Shown here: positions 20,725-60,100 of the stretch, in pieces | How the letters are laid out: each line of letters begins with the position of its first letter | Position numbering within the stretch: position 1 is the first letter of the stretch | DNA from: Alviniconcha marisindica | Taxonomy: Eukaryota; Mollusca; Gastropoda; Provannidae | Direction of reading: 5' to 3' | Assembly: GCA_018857735.1 (NCBI GenBank) | Contig: JABMCL010000871.1 | Location: forward strand, 555,001-619,000 | DNA length: 64,000 bases | Made by a program: the position numbers and the translations under genes | Notes under the pieces: model-generated | Seen by the model: the letters and a program-made list of their open reading frames with translations, nothing else | Databases searched by the model: none | Told to the model about the DNA's origin: nothing

Positions 20725-21300
20725 CAACCAGGCTCGTGCTCTGCTGCTATGCCTTCACTTGTGAGGCAGACATGGCTGCCACTCTCTGGGGTTTTCCTGC
20801 AGAGTATTTATTACTTGTTCTGATTGGCTGAAGCTGCTTGGCTGGTTTGCAGTCTGCACTGAACCCACACTCCGAGAATCGTTTTCCGGCACCTTCCTCC
20901 AAACTCGGCCACATTTGGTTACGCCACTGGAGGGGCATTCTTTATCTTCGCGCAGCTGTCCTGCAATGCGGTCAGCGCCCTCCGAAAGGTTCGGGTACTA
21001 ATATGACTGTGGAAGCAGCCTAGCACCCATGTAAACATGAGATGCATCCACTCTGGGTAAAGAAAAAGAGTTCCGTCTGGATTCAACCAATTGTGGGTTT
21101 ATTTGTGCTGGTGTAAACTTTGTTGGTGGCTATAAATGACATGCCTTGTTTTATTTCAGTTGTGTGTAACAAACTTACTACTGTTTGAGCACCAACAAAA
21201 AAAATGCTTGTTAGCTGACAGTTTTCAGGAACCTATAAGTAAATACGGCAGCGGTTGAAGGAAGGATGTCATAAACCAGTGCTTGGAGTTTGCATTGAAC
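20725..21300 (+). mobile_element. Dispersed repeat G, long copy
   Basis: Its second half (from cacactccgagaatcg to cttggagttt) is repeated in the same orientation at 24229-24667. Its first 140 bp resemble 13640-13910. Shared runs include cagcgccctccgaaa, caaacttactactgtttgag and caccaacaaaaa. No coding capacity; class unknown. Confidence 0.75.
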
Positions 21301-21704
21301 CCTCCTGTTGTTTTTAACTCATTACCAGTGCAGGTCATTCGTTGTCAGGAAATGACCTTCACAGCGATTTGGAATCAAATGCAGTGAACTCGTGAAATAA
21401 CAAATGGAGATGTTTTTGGGTGTTTTTAGTTTTTTAGGTGTGTTTTTTGTTGTTTTTTGCTTGTTAATGTCGTTTTTTAAAGACATTTCTTCATCTGAAA
21501 AATATGAAAGTGCAATACAGTAACAGCGCTGGTTTGTGATTGTACAGACTTTCAGTCTTCATGCACCTTTTATCGTTGTCAATTTGTGACGAGGAATTCA
21601 TTTTGCACAACACGTTTTCTTCATACAAATTGATACCCCGAAGCTGATTGTGGTTTGTAACTCAAGGACTTTGATACCTTCCTGTTAAGTCTTGAGCATG
21701 CTGT

Positions 21705-21710
21705 AATAAA
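21705..21710 (+). terminator. Candidate RAB3GAP2 poly(A) signal AATAAA
   Basis: Canonical AATAAA (ctgtaataaactt) 2.84 kb after the stop, followed by a T/TG-rich stretch at 21735-21760. An alternative AATAAA is at 20665-20670. Choosing between them needs transcript ends. Confidence 0.5.
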
Positions 21711-21837
21711 CTTAACTTCAGTCATTCATTGACGTTTACTTTCTGTTGTTATTTCGTTGCACCCTCCATCTCTCTCTTTCATCCCGCTGAAGGGAGCAGT
21801 ATCACTTGCAGATTGCATGCACTGTCACTCTTTCATT

Positions 21838-21843
21838 TTTATT
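21838..21843 (-). terminator. Candidate IARS2 poly(A) signal
   Basis: TTTATT on the plus strand is AATAAA on the minus strand, 2.96 kb after the IARS2 stop. ATTAAA alternatives on the minus strand lie near 22435 and 23525. If used, it leaves the two convergent transcripts about 100 bp apart. Confidence 0.4.
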
Positions 21844-22009
21844 AACTGTTGCACATGTTTAAAACCCTTGAAAAAATGAAAGGAGAAAAAATGCAAGTCA
21901 TTTTTTTCCGGTCAGGCAGGCAGTTTTCTTTTCTTTTTTTTTCTTTTCTTTTCTTTTTCACTTCAACCAGGTGTGCACAATCAATACATCTAACAATCAA
22001 TATGAACTG

Positions 22010-22255
22010 TTACACTGCAGTTATAACCATTGATACAGCTGTTATACTGCAGACATATCCATTGATACAGCCGTTATACTGCAGAAATAACCATTGATAC
22101 AGCTGTTATACTGCAGACATATCCATTGATACAGCCATTATACTGCAGAAATAACCATTGATACAGCTGTTATACTGCAGACATATCCATTGATACAGCC
22201 ATTATGCTGCAGACATAACCATTGATACAGCTGTTATACTGCAGAAATAACTCTC
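22010..22255. repeat. 30-bp tandem repeat, about 8 units
   Basis: Units of cattgatacagctgttatac and tgcagaaataac, between the two convergent genes or in the IARS2 3' UTR. Confidence 0.93.
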
Positions 22256-22467
22256 CAAAACCCAAACAGCCACAACAACAAAAAGGACAGAGGCCTATAA
22301 TGACAAAGCATCACAGGTCCATTTAAAGGAACTGGCCATGTCAGATTCAAACTGAAAACAAAGTTCTTGAATACCTGCAACAGGTGGTAAGAAAAGGATC
22401 TGTTCTAAAATTGGGCGACTGTAAGTGCTGTTGATTTAATATCGATTTTACAAGTTGTCAAAATCAC

Positions 22468-22690
22468 CGATGCTTTTTTGTGTGTGCATTTTTTCTTCTT
22501 CACATTTTGTGTTATTTTCTGCATTTTAGTGTGACATCACCAAAGTGTCTGACGTCACAGGTAGAACACCAGGATCTCTCAGTTCTGCATACAGGTCACA
22601 GAGGAAATTACAATTTTCATTTTTGTCACCATTTTTTTTTGGTATTTTTTTTTTGTAGTGTTTATCCCTGTGGGATGAACTTCTGAAGAC
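22468..22690 (-). mobile_element. Dispersed repeat H, copy 1
   Basis: The reverse complement has gacctgtatgcagaactgag and gtgttcta, matching the repeat at 43672-43905 in opposite orientation. Unknown class. Confidence 0.5.
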
Positions 22691-22699
22691 GTGATTATT

Positions 22700-23985
22700 T
22701 CAGTGTTCTAGAAAAGGGGTGATCAACTAGCTCGGTTACCCTTAAGCTCTTTTTCACTCACTATAATTGGTCATGTTTTGGTAAAATTAGCTGGTAGATG
22801 AAAAGAAATAATACTAGAAAACAACCAAAAAACAACCAATAAACATAGTTTTCTCTCGTTAAAACAGCGTAAAAATATGTAATTCTTGATACCTTCAAAT
22901 AGTGCACCAAAAAATGCATTTACATAAGAACTGAATTGTTAGACTGCTGAAATTGAAATCGGCTCTATTCCAGGAGTGTGTAACAATATTGCTGGAACCA
23001 CATGCACGCAACACTTGCAGGTGCACCCACACATGCACACTGAACACATGGCGCATGCGCGCGCACACACACACACACACACCACACACACTAACATGCG
23101 CACAAGTACAGCTGGTGCACGTGTACACACAGTGATGCACTCATACCTACACAATTTTCATAAATCGGCATGCTACAGCCAAACACACACGTTTACATCC
23201 TCGCTGCACAACGCTGAAGGCAGCATGGCATCCAAAGCACGCCCCTCATTAAAACATTAAGCGTCCAACAATCAAAATTACAGTACTCAGAGAGTCAAAC
23301 AGCACGCAGTCGTTCATTTTAGTTCTTAGTTGTCCTGTTTGACGGAAGTGGGCTCACATACACCACCAACAATTACTGCATCAGTCAGAACATCGGCTGC
23401 GATGCACCCAAAGGGGTAACAACAGACCATGACATAATGTCAATTTGAGTGCGATAACTGTAAATGTTCTGAGCTGGTCTTTTTTTCCGTCTTCATTTTT
23501 TGTGGGAACGACAGTGCGCTGAAGTTTTAATTTTTTTGCCGGGGAGCAATTCCCCACTGACCTTTCTGCTGGAGCGTTCGCAGTGAAAGAAAGCCACAAA
23601 GGCACGTTTGAATCTCGTGCCCTGCGGATGCGCGCACACCCGTATGACTCGTGGTACTTGTGGTTAGGCTAAATATAGAAGTTGGCAGGTTTCCTGCGGT
23701 CAGTGCATTGGCTGCCCGCTGCAATATCCAACTGACCTACACAGATACAAGCTTACACCCACACAAACATCTTTTCACTGCGCAAAATTTGTGTCTGAAC
23801 ATCGTAACATTTTCGATATCTACACCTGGTGTTACAGTCACATTCTCCACAACTCTGTGGGAGATGGCGTGCAGAGTGAAACCTTTCGCCATATTACATC
23901 TACGGCACCAGCCATGTAACAACCAGATGGCGCTGTAAGTACACAACCATGGCGGACATTTAAAAATGCGCTTAAAAAAAAAAGC
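22700..23985. other. Intergenic or 3' UTR sequence, mostly unrecognised
   Basis: Contains a CA tract near 23063-23090. A SINE-tail-like fragment at about 23905-23985 (agatggcgctgtaagtacac) resembles the 3' part of the 25842 SINE. No gene seen. Confidence 0.5.
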
Positions 23986-24200
23986 TTTTTGTCTCATCTG
24001 AGCAACCTTCTTCTTCATTGATGTTCCAGGATTGTCTGCCGACGTCTAGCTTGATAGTATCAATGAAGTTGGTTGTCGGCAGCATGTGGGACCGTGTTTT
24101 TTTGTCTCATCTGAACAACATTCTTCTTCTTTGGTGTTCCAGGATTGTCTGCAGACGTCTAGCTTGATGGTATTGATGAATTTGGTTGTTCTGCAACAGG
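23986..24200 (+). repeat. 119-bp tandem duplication
   Basis: tgtctcatctgagcaacctt with gttccaggattgtctgccga and cgtctagcttgatagtat occurs twice. Non-coding. Confidence 0.88.
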
Positions 24201-24228
24201 TGCTTTCTTTTAGAGCCCCAGAGCTTCC

Positions 24229-24667
24229 TGCAAGCGTGGCTCATCGGGGTCAATGCACACTCCGACCATCGCTTTCCAGCACCTTCGTCCAAACTCTGCC
24301 AGATTTAGTTAGCCACTGAAGGGGCACTCTTTATCTCTGCGCAGCTGTCCACCGACACGGTTAGCGCCCTCCGAAAAGTTTGGGTACCGATAAGACTGTG
24401 GAAGCAATCTAGTGCCCAAGCACGCAGACGCATCCACCCCGGGTGAAAAAAAAGAAGAGAGTTCTGGTTTTGTTTGAGCCGACATGAGCAACATGGTCAG
24501 TTATAAAACAAACGTGTGATATAATCTGAGTTGTTTGTCACAAACTTACTACTGTTTGAGCACCAACAAAAAGCTGCTCGTTAGCTGACATTTTTCTGGG
24601 AACTCTGGTGTAACTAAATACGGCAGTGGTTGATGGAAGGACGTCGTAAACCGGTGCTTGGAGTTTA
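24229..24667 (+). mobile_element. Dispersed repeat G, second copy
   Basis: Direct repeat of about 20870-21300, roughly 85% alike by eye. Ends about 135 bp from the IARS2 stop, so it would lie in the IARS2 3' UTR in antisense orientation. Confidence 0.75.
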
Positions 24668-24800
24668 GGGCCAGAGCTGTGTCTGTGCTTGCTTCCTTAT
24701 GCAGGGGGCAGGACTGCAGAACATGATCCCTCACATGTATACCACCACCACTGCAAAAAGACGTGGAAGAGACAGCCCTGGCTCTGCCCTTGCGGTGGTG

Positions 24801-51689
<26,889 letters not shown>

Positions 51690-52187
51690 ATTGTATTTCT
51701 TGGAAGATCAGTCAAAGAAATGCATCTAAGTGCGTGTTTGACACTTAGTGCATGCGGTGATATGTTGAAAAAAATAAGTCACGTCAAGAATTCTTCAACT
51801 TTTTGCGTTGAGAAACCGCAAGTTGTTCAATGGTAGCATCCATATTGTAGTCTCGAGGTGAATAAAGGTCAAAGGTTATGCTTTATACAAACTTTTTTAA
51901 TATTTTATGGCCGCTATGTAATTGATAACTTTACACACACTTGCAAGTGAGAAGTTTATTTCAATTTCAAAGTTAGTGTATAGTATCACGCAGCTTATAG
52001 GTCTGTAAATAAACGACGACCGATATTTAAGCATGAGGTCAAGGTCACAGCTGATTATTTGCAAACACTGACGGAAACGGGGCGGTACTGCGGGCAAGAG
52101 TAATGACGAGATTAACAACAACCGCATCAATCATCAAAACCGCAGTCATGTGACATAATCAACTGAACACAGCAGGCGCTGAAAAAA
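51690..52187. promoter_or_regulatory. Putative bidirectional promoter between IARS2 and the GPR137 gene
   Basis: Only 498 bp separate the two divergent start codons, so both core promoters and 5' UTRs must overlap this interval unless there are distant untranslated exons. A GC box (ggggcgg, 52079-52085) and a CACGTC core (gtcacgtc near 51778) are present. No clear TATA box at a useful distance. Confidence 0.65.
52145..52154 (+). promoter_or_regulatory. CLEAR/M-box-like E-box GTCATGTGAC
   Basis: One base from the CLEAR consensus GTCACGTGAC bound by TFEB/MITF-family factors, 34 bp before the GPR137-family start codon. GPR137 proteins are reported as lysosomal, and lysosomal genes commonly carry this site. 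Regulation is inference. Confidence 0.4.
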
Positions 52188-52601
52188 ATGGCATCATCCA
52201 ACGTGCCAAAGGCATCGGGTGGAGGTGTTGCTGAGCGTTCTTCAGTGAACAGCGGGCCCTCAACTTGGAGTCCCCTGCCCACTTTGAAACCTGCTCTGTC
52301 ACCGAATGTGGAACTGAATATCACCATTGTCTACACGGCTTTGTACGCGTTGCTGTTTTTATTCGTGTACGTGCAGTTGTGGATGATATGGTATTACCGC
52401 CATAAACGTTTCAGTTATCAGACTGTGTTTCTTTTCAGCTGCTTGATATGGTCAGGACTGCGCACTACTCTGTTTTCATTTTATTTTGAGGATTGTGAGG
52501 TGGCCGTCGACTTGCCAATATTGCTCTACTGGCTGCTATACAGCTTCCCGGTCTGCCTTCAGTTCACCATGCTGTGCCTGTTGGTCTTATTTTTCGCTCA
52601 G
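52188..52601 (+). CDS. GPR137: GPR137-family exon 1, TM1-TM3
   Basis: ATG at 52188 in context aaaaaaATGg; 138 codons; donor GTGAGA at 52602. Ser/Pro-rich N-terminus, then three hydrophobic segments ending LLVLFFAQ. No upstream in-frame Met was noted, so this start is preferred. Confidence 0.93.
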
Positions 52602-52654
52602 GTGAGAATAGATGATCAATGTTAGACAGAACGTAAATCTCTCTCTCGGCCCGC

Positions 52655-52692
<38 letters not shown>

Positions 52693-54073
52693 ACCCCCCC
52701 CCACGTACCCATCCCTCTGTCTGTCTCTGTCTCGATGTATATCTCTCTCTTTGTTTGACAGGCCACTCAGGGCAGCTGTTACTGAATCACTGCTGTTTCT
52801 CATGTCAGCTGATGATGAGAGGACTATTTGGGAATTGTCCCATTTTTGTGTGTAGAAAGTATTAAGAAGAAATGGCATACCATCTCAAACTAACACATAA
52901 ACTATGACGAAGTAGATGTGAATAAATGATCCTACCCATCTATTGCAAAAGGTGGGAGCGCAGGGTGCTCTAACACACACACACACACACACACATCAGA
53001 TAAGGGGATAGGCACAGCTATGAAAAGGACAGTTTATAAATAGTTATTGAACAAATGTGTCTTGGGGATTGCCTTAAAACTGAAAGATGAATGCCTGATG
53101 AACTGATTGATGTAATACTTATTTTTTTCATGGACTAACTGATGGAGTGAGCAAGTGTATGGAGATTCACTAACCCAACATGTCCAGGTATTAATTGATT
53201 GATGGACTGAAGGACTAAGCAAGCAAATATTATAACTGGATTGATCTATGGCTGGAATGATGTAGTTATTGGCTGCTTAACTGACTGATTCTGTTCATGA
53301 ATATATATATATAATGTATAATTTGATTCAGAAAACCAACAAAATCAAAGAAAAACAATTAGTTGGCATAAAATTCCCATATTTTCAGTGACTGCCGTCT
53401 ACAGGGTGGTTATTTTTTACAACTGAACATGGGTAAAAACACAGTTCAGACATCGATTCTTAAAATACCAGATGAATAAAACTCTATAAATAAAAAAACT
53501 GTAAGACCGAACAGACTGTTCACACATTTGATTCATAGTTACAATGACTAATACATTGAGACAGTGTGTGCTGAACAAGTAAGTGAACAGTTGAAAGTGA
53601 GACTTGATACAGTTGATAGATGAATGGACTGTTGTGTTTATTGACCTGCTGACTGGAGGCATTACTGGTTGACAAGCTGAGTGCGCAAATTTGAGATGTA
53701 ACTGAACAAAGTCAGTCAGATTACTGATGGGTTAATGTATTGACTGAGTGTCAGACTGATCTTATAAGTTAGCCCGTGTATGATGTGACTGAGTGAGTGA
53801 GTGAGTGAGTGAGTGAGTGAGTGAGTGAGTGAGTGAGTGAGTAGGTAGGTAGGTTGATTGATGCATGTAGAGAATGAATCACTGAGGGTATGGAAGGAAG
53901 GAAAGAAGTGAACAAATAAGTAGTGTAAAATGTGTTGTCTCTGTATCATGTGTTAGCTGCAATTCAATTTGTTTCTTAAACATCCTTTTGGGATGTTGGA
54001 TGAATTAGAACTCCAAGTGTTCGCCCCCATGGAACGCACCATGTGTTTATTTAATAAAACATCTTTAGAATCT

Positions 54074-54118
<45 letters not shown>

Positions 54119-57100
54119 CTGTGTCATTTTCCTCTGTCAGTAACTTCTTTCCTATTTGTTTCATGTTCTTATAATTATTGTCATTAAAAGTTGGATATTT
54201 TGGTGTGTTTTTTTGTTATTGTTTTTTAATAAATAATTTGCTCAGAAATTGTTGGTGAAGAAACAGTACTCAAAGAATTTATGAAAAGCGAAACAAGAAC
54301 AAAAACAGCAACAAAAAAACCCACCAACAACAAAATGGAGAAAAGAGTGCTTCATTCAACTCACAACTGTTCAAGAAGTGTGAATGAAAATTTACTGATA
54401 GCAGCACAACTGGGTGCTTTAAGTTCCAAAACGACAATGCACCTGGCTGATTGTAATAACCGAATAATCATAACTGATATTTAATAACAGCTCAAATCAA
54501 AGGCGTGGGTGTAGGAGTGGACCACTTCAGTGAGACCGAAGGCTCCCTGGCTCCATAGCCTTTTATGTGACACAGGTTTTTGTACAGTTGAGTTACTCTT
54601 GTCTTGGTGGCTATATATAATATAATACATGTATATAATATTCAGTGTATTGACATGGCAGAATTATCAGTCAACTGACAGGTTATCTCGCTTACACTGT
54701 GAGTGTGACTAAAGTAAACACTCCTGGTCCTTGCATCTGACTCAGTGACTGTGTTAATAGCAGCATGTACATGTATATATATGTAAGGTAGAGCTGAGTT
54801 ATTTGACCAAAACATCAATTTGATAATCTTTTACTTAGTTCACCCTGCAGTGGGCTACCTGACAATGATGCAGTTCAAAATATTTTAATGATCTTTTACT
54901 TAATTCACGCTGCAGCAGGTTGTAACATCAGAATGGTGCAGTTCAAAAGTATTTTAATCATCTTTTACTTAATTCACCCTGCAGCAGGTTGTAACATCAG
55001 AATGGTGCAGTTCAAAAGTATTTTAATCATCTTTTACTTAGTTCACCCTGCAGTACTTAAGTTTCCGCAGAATGATGCAGTTTTTCAGAGTAAGCTCCCC
55101 TCTACCCTGGCAGAGCTGTCAAAGGATTGGTCAATCTTTTAATACAAAATCTGCATGATCGTTGAGTCGGTCAATCAGTTTTATGTATAATGATGATTGA
55201 TCACTCAATGAATCAAAATTTAATTTTATGTCTGGTGATTATTTTAGGTGATATTAAATCCCCCCCACCCCCCACCCCCACCCAAAGGAGAGAGAAAAAA
55301 GAGAAAAAAAATGTATTATACTAACTTACCCACAGCACTATGAACAATCAATTTAACAATAGAAGTTTTAACATCAATATTATAGAAAATGCCTCTTACA
55401 AGTCATTGTAGATGTAGATGTCAGTGTAGTCATAGCACAGCTTTGCTTGCTACGTCTGCTGCCACCATGCCAGGAATTCTGATTTCCCACTTTTTTTCTG
55501 GGTTCTCAGTCGATTCATTTTCATTTTCCTCTTTTTCTTTTCCTCATCAAATGTCAAAAGTAATATATGTGATGTATACCGTATTATGTGCGTAGACATG
55601 CATTATGAGCAGTGACTCAGACTTGTCATTGTGAGTTGAAAAGTGTTATTTCCCCCTAACAGGATTCACCTGGTTCTCTAGTTGGCTGAGTATTAAATTA
55701 TATTATTAAGCATGATCTTCTCTGTCTAGAACTCTCTTATGACTGGCTCCTAGTGTTAGATAGTCCAAATGGACCTCGTGCACCTACTGTACTATTCTTT
55801 CAAGAGGATTAAAGTTTTTGAGTTCAAGTCTGAGTTCTCTCTCACTCTCAGTCTCTCTCAGTCTGTCTGGGTGTCTGTCTGTCTTTCTTCCAGTCTCTCT
55901 CTTTCCCTCTCTGCCTCTTTTCATTCTGTCTCTCCGTCTCAAACTAGGGGTCGTACAAAATCATGGATGAAAGCTAATTCATGAATGAACACGTTTTGTA
56001 ACATAAGAAATGCGTGTTAAGTGTCTTACTAACATGTACACCAAATGAAGACAAATGAAACAAAGGAAGAATTTAAGTAAGTAAGTAAGTAAATAACTTG
56101 GTCTTTTATGCCCAGTCAAGAAAAAATTAAATTATACAAAACAAAAGCGAAAATAGATTCAATTTGTTACATGTTTGAAAATGATACTAGATAAAATCTG
56201 TTTCTTTTTCAGACTGTAAAGATCTTTTAATGATAATTTTGTGACTTACATTATTGTTAAGCACCAAAATAAAATCGTCAGTTTCATTTCATTACAATGA
56301 AGGAGCATTAACAATAACATGGCATGGGGAAAAGTGCAGTGAATCATTTTGCTTTTGAAATTATAAGTATTCTTCTTCACTTTCTGTGTTGCCCTTTCTT
56401 GCTTAAACACTTTCCTCCAAAGTTGTGTGCTGCAAATGCATTTTTCTGGATACATTTCTGAACAGCAACAAAACAAGATGCAAACAGTAGCAAAACATAT
56501 TTTATTTTGTTAAATAGAGAGTTAAAGTAATTGCAAATTTCATTGGTTGACGAGGTACTGAGATATATATGTGTGTTTTGTTTCAGGTTGTGTTCAAAGC
56601 AAGAGCCAAGTATGAGCCATCAAAATACAAGTGAGCTGCATTTTTTCATATCTAGTTTTTTTTATTATGTGTGAACTGTCTTATCAGTTTTGTTAATGTT
56701 TACCACCCCCACCCCACCCACCCCCCAAAAAACACCCCCCCCCCAAAAAAAACAAACAACCCCAACAACAACAACAACAACAACAAGCGAAGAGGCTTTT
56801 TGTTGTTGTTGCTGCTGGCCTCAGGCTCAACAGAGGCCTTGTTCCCATGCCACTCACGGCAGCCCTTTCTGCCATTCACCATTGCAGCCCTCCATTGGTG
56901 GAGGTTGTCAGACCATTGCTAGGCTTCTGTCCGGAGAAGATCCTACATGCAATATGCTGCCAGTATATATATAGATATATATATATATATCCCTTTGGTG
57001 TTGTTCTTAGTTCAGTGATGTCTTTTCTGCCATTCACCAATTCAGCCCTCCATTGGTGGAGGTTGTCGGACCATTGCTAGGCTTCTATCTGGAGAAGATC

Positions 57101-60100
57101 CTGCATGCAATGCTGCCAGTCTATCCCATTGGTGTTCTTCTTAGTTCAGTGATGTCTTTTCAGAACATGGCTCATGAATTTATGAAATGCCCCCTTCTGA
57201 TGACGTCAACGTGAGAACTTTGTGGAGTCACTGAGTGAACATCGCCTCCAGCTGGAGAGCTGTCAGTTACTGCACCCCTTTGCCTGAGCTGTCAGTCCCC
57301 GCTGTGGACAGTGGTGATGTTGATGATGATGACTTTGATGATGTTGATGCTTGCCCTTAGCTGGCCAGTATGACACTGACTTCAGCTCGATGTGGCTGTC
57401 AGTAATGTTGGCTGAGGATGTTGCGTGTGCACAGGTGGCTGAACAGAAAAACCTACCATGCAAAGAGCCTGCTGCTGTGAGAAGGGGGGGGGGGGGGGGG
57501 GGGGGGGAGTTGTCGGGGCTGGCCAGAAAGGGATGTGTCATTCTCTCTGGACTCTCACAGCTGGTGCTTCAGCATGCATTGGCCTGGCTGTGTCTGCATG
57601 CTGTCCTTTTGGGGCAGATGCCCTGGGGTTGATCAGGCCATGCCAGATGTTGGGACCTTGGGCAGCTTCTTCCAATTCCCAGGTGTCCTGGTTCATTCCA
57701 CAGCATTTGAGGGAGACCTTCAGGGTGTCCTTATAGATATAGATATATTGTAGCATGTCCTCTGCCTGCTGTGAGAGCATAATTTGCCTGCCTTCAGTTT
57801 GCTGTAAAACTGCCTCTTTGGTGCACATGAAGTCGATGCAGTACACTCTAAAAATGTGACTGCGTCTTAATCTTTGTGAATTTCAGCACTGGCTCTTTTT
57901 TGTTGTTGCAGGAAACCACTGCGTGTGGTGGTGGTTGTGGCCGTGTTGGTCTTCATCATCTCCAACCTGGCCTGTGCAGTGGCCGTGCGCATGCACCAGA
58001 AGGAGTACAGCTCCATCCCCATGTACCTGCTGTATGTGCGTGTTGCCATTAATGACTCCCTCTTTATCATCGGTGCCATTGCTCTCTCGGTCTGCATGTT
58101 CCGCATGACCAAGATGTCCTCCTCCAGCCTCGTCTTAGAAGCAAAGGTGAGGTCCAAACACAAAAAAGGTTCAGAAGAATGTTATTTATTAGGACAAGAC
58201 TAGTATTTATTAGGACAAAACACAACATGTGAATTTTTTAGGATAATCCCCTTTATCAAGCTACAAAACAACACTTAAGCAACTGTTAAAGAACTTAGAC
58301 GATGAAAAATGATAAAAATTGAGATGGAGAGCTAAGACACTTATCTGTTTTTTGGTCAAGCTATGTTGTTTTCATGTCCAGTGCTTGGAAGAATGTTGAC
58401 ATGACAAAGTGATGCAAAAGTGAGCACCAAGCAACCAACTGGCCTGTAATTTATCAGCCAGTACATGACATTAAATAACAACAATAGACTCTTTTAAAAT
58501 GAGAGTGATTCATAGTTGTTGGTGTTTTTGTGTGTTATTTTGAGAGAAAACTGAACATTCTGCGTCCTTTTAGAGTAATTTTGGTCTGCTGAAATTAAAC
58601 AGGATGAACTTGGGATCATTTTATGCCCTGAAGTGAGTGAGTCATTGTACTAGTTTTGTGAATTGGTAAGAGTAAATTAGTTGATTGTACCAACAACAGC
58701 AAAAAAACCTCCCCCACAGACCCCCCTCCAACCCCATCACCCCCTTTCTCCACAATACTGCACCCTCTCCTTCTAAAAAGAGAGAGAGAGAGAGGAAAAG
58801 AAAGAGGGAATAAATAGTAAACAAACATAGCTCTTTTGTGCTGTCAGCAAGACTGTTTATATCATCTGTGTTTGTGGAACTTGCAGGGAACCAGCGTGTG
58901 TCAGGCAGTAGTGGTGTCTGTGCTGATCGTAACTCTGTTCACTTCACGGGCTGTCTACAACTTCATCACCATCTCTCCCAGCATTCGCAACAAACTGCCA
59001 GGCTTTGGTTACGACTGGGTCAACGTCAGTGATCAGGTATGACTGAGCGGTGCTCACAAATTGTTTGATTGTAAACAGGGCGTTGAGTAACCTTTTTTTT
59101 TTTTTACCTCTACATGTAAACTGATTTGTTAAAAAGCATGCACTGTAAATCTCTTCTTAAGTTTTGTTGGAATTTCCAGCGCTCCGTCTTGGGCTTGATT
59201 GGATTCAAAACAAAAGAAAATCAGGCTTGTTTTGTTATCTTGCTCCCATAAAAAGAAAACCTAAAAAAATAAAAAAATGTCTAAAAAAACGCAAACTGCA
59301 GTGACCCATTTTGGGTGTATTCTGGTAAATTTATGTCATGAAAAGCATTCAAAACTAAAACTCCCACTGCACCTGCCCATGGTTTATTATCTTAACTTAC
59401 TGTGCTGTATATTATATATATACATGTATTTATTATATAATCAAGTGATTGCAACTATTGGGGATTTGATCCCTGGTATGGGGAGACTGTTTCACTGTCG
59501 AGTCTCAGTATAAGTCTCAGAATAACACTGTATTATCTTTTTTTTTACATATCATACAGGGCTGCACAAATACACTTGCCTGGTTGCCCAAGACAGGAAA
59601 GCCTCTGGATGAGTCAAGACTGAAAAACCACTGGCTGGTCATAATTTTTGCTTTGTATGATGATGATTTCTCTGAATTTATAAAACCTCTTGAGCATCAG
59701 AGAAGAAACGGAGCGCTGTCGTCTGCAGTGGAATGTCATCATTATTTAGGTGGGCTAAAACTGCGAAAATGATATGGAGTGTGCAATGGAATAAGTTTTT
59801 ATTTTCTTTCGTAAAAGTTTTTTTTAGGAAATCTCTGGTGAGCAATAACTCCTGTGGTATTGTAATTTTTTTAGGTTTACTAGCTCAGCAGGCTGGTAGA
59901 CAGTGTTCACATTCTGCCGGCCTGCATATATTATATGCCACACCCATGCATCCTTAGCACAACCTGGCACTCTCAGGTGGCAGCTATAAAAATGTCAGTT
60001 GCTATGGTGGTTTCATTGCGTGAAGTCCCAGACAAAGTGCCCCTTCCGAGCTTTGTTGAAGGGTTTCTGTTTGGCTTTGGGCTCAAGAGCAATTTCTCTG

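Noticed and set aside
56690..56974. Plus-strand frame with Pro/Asn-rich start
   Set aside because: Arises from C- and CAA-rich low-complexity sequence in a GPR137-gene intron.
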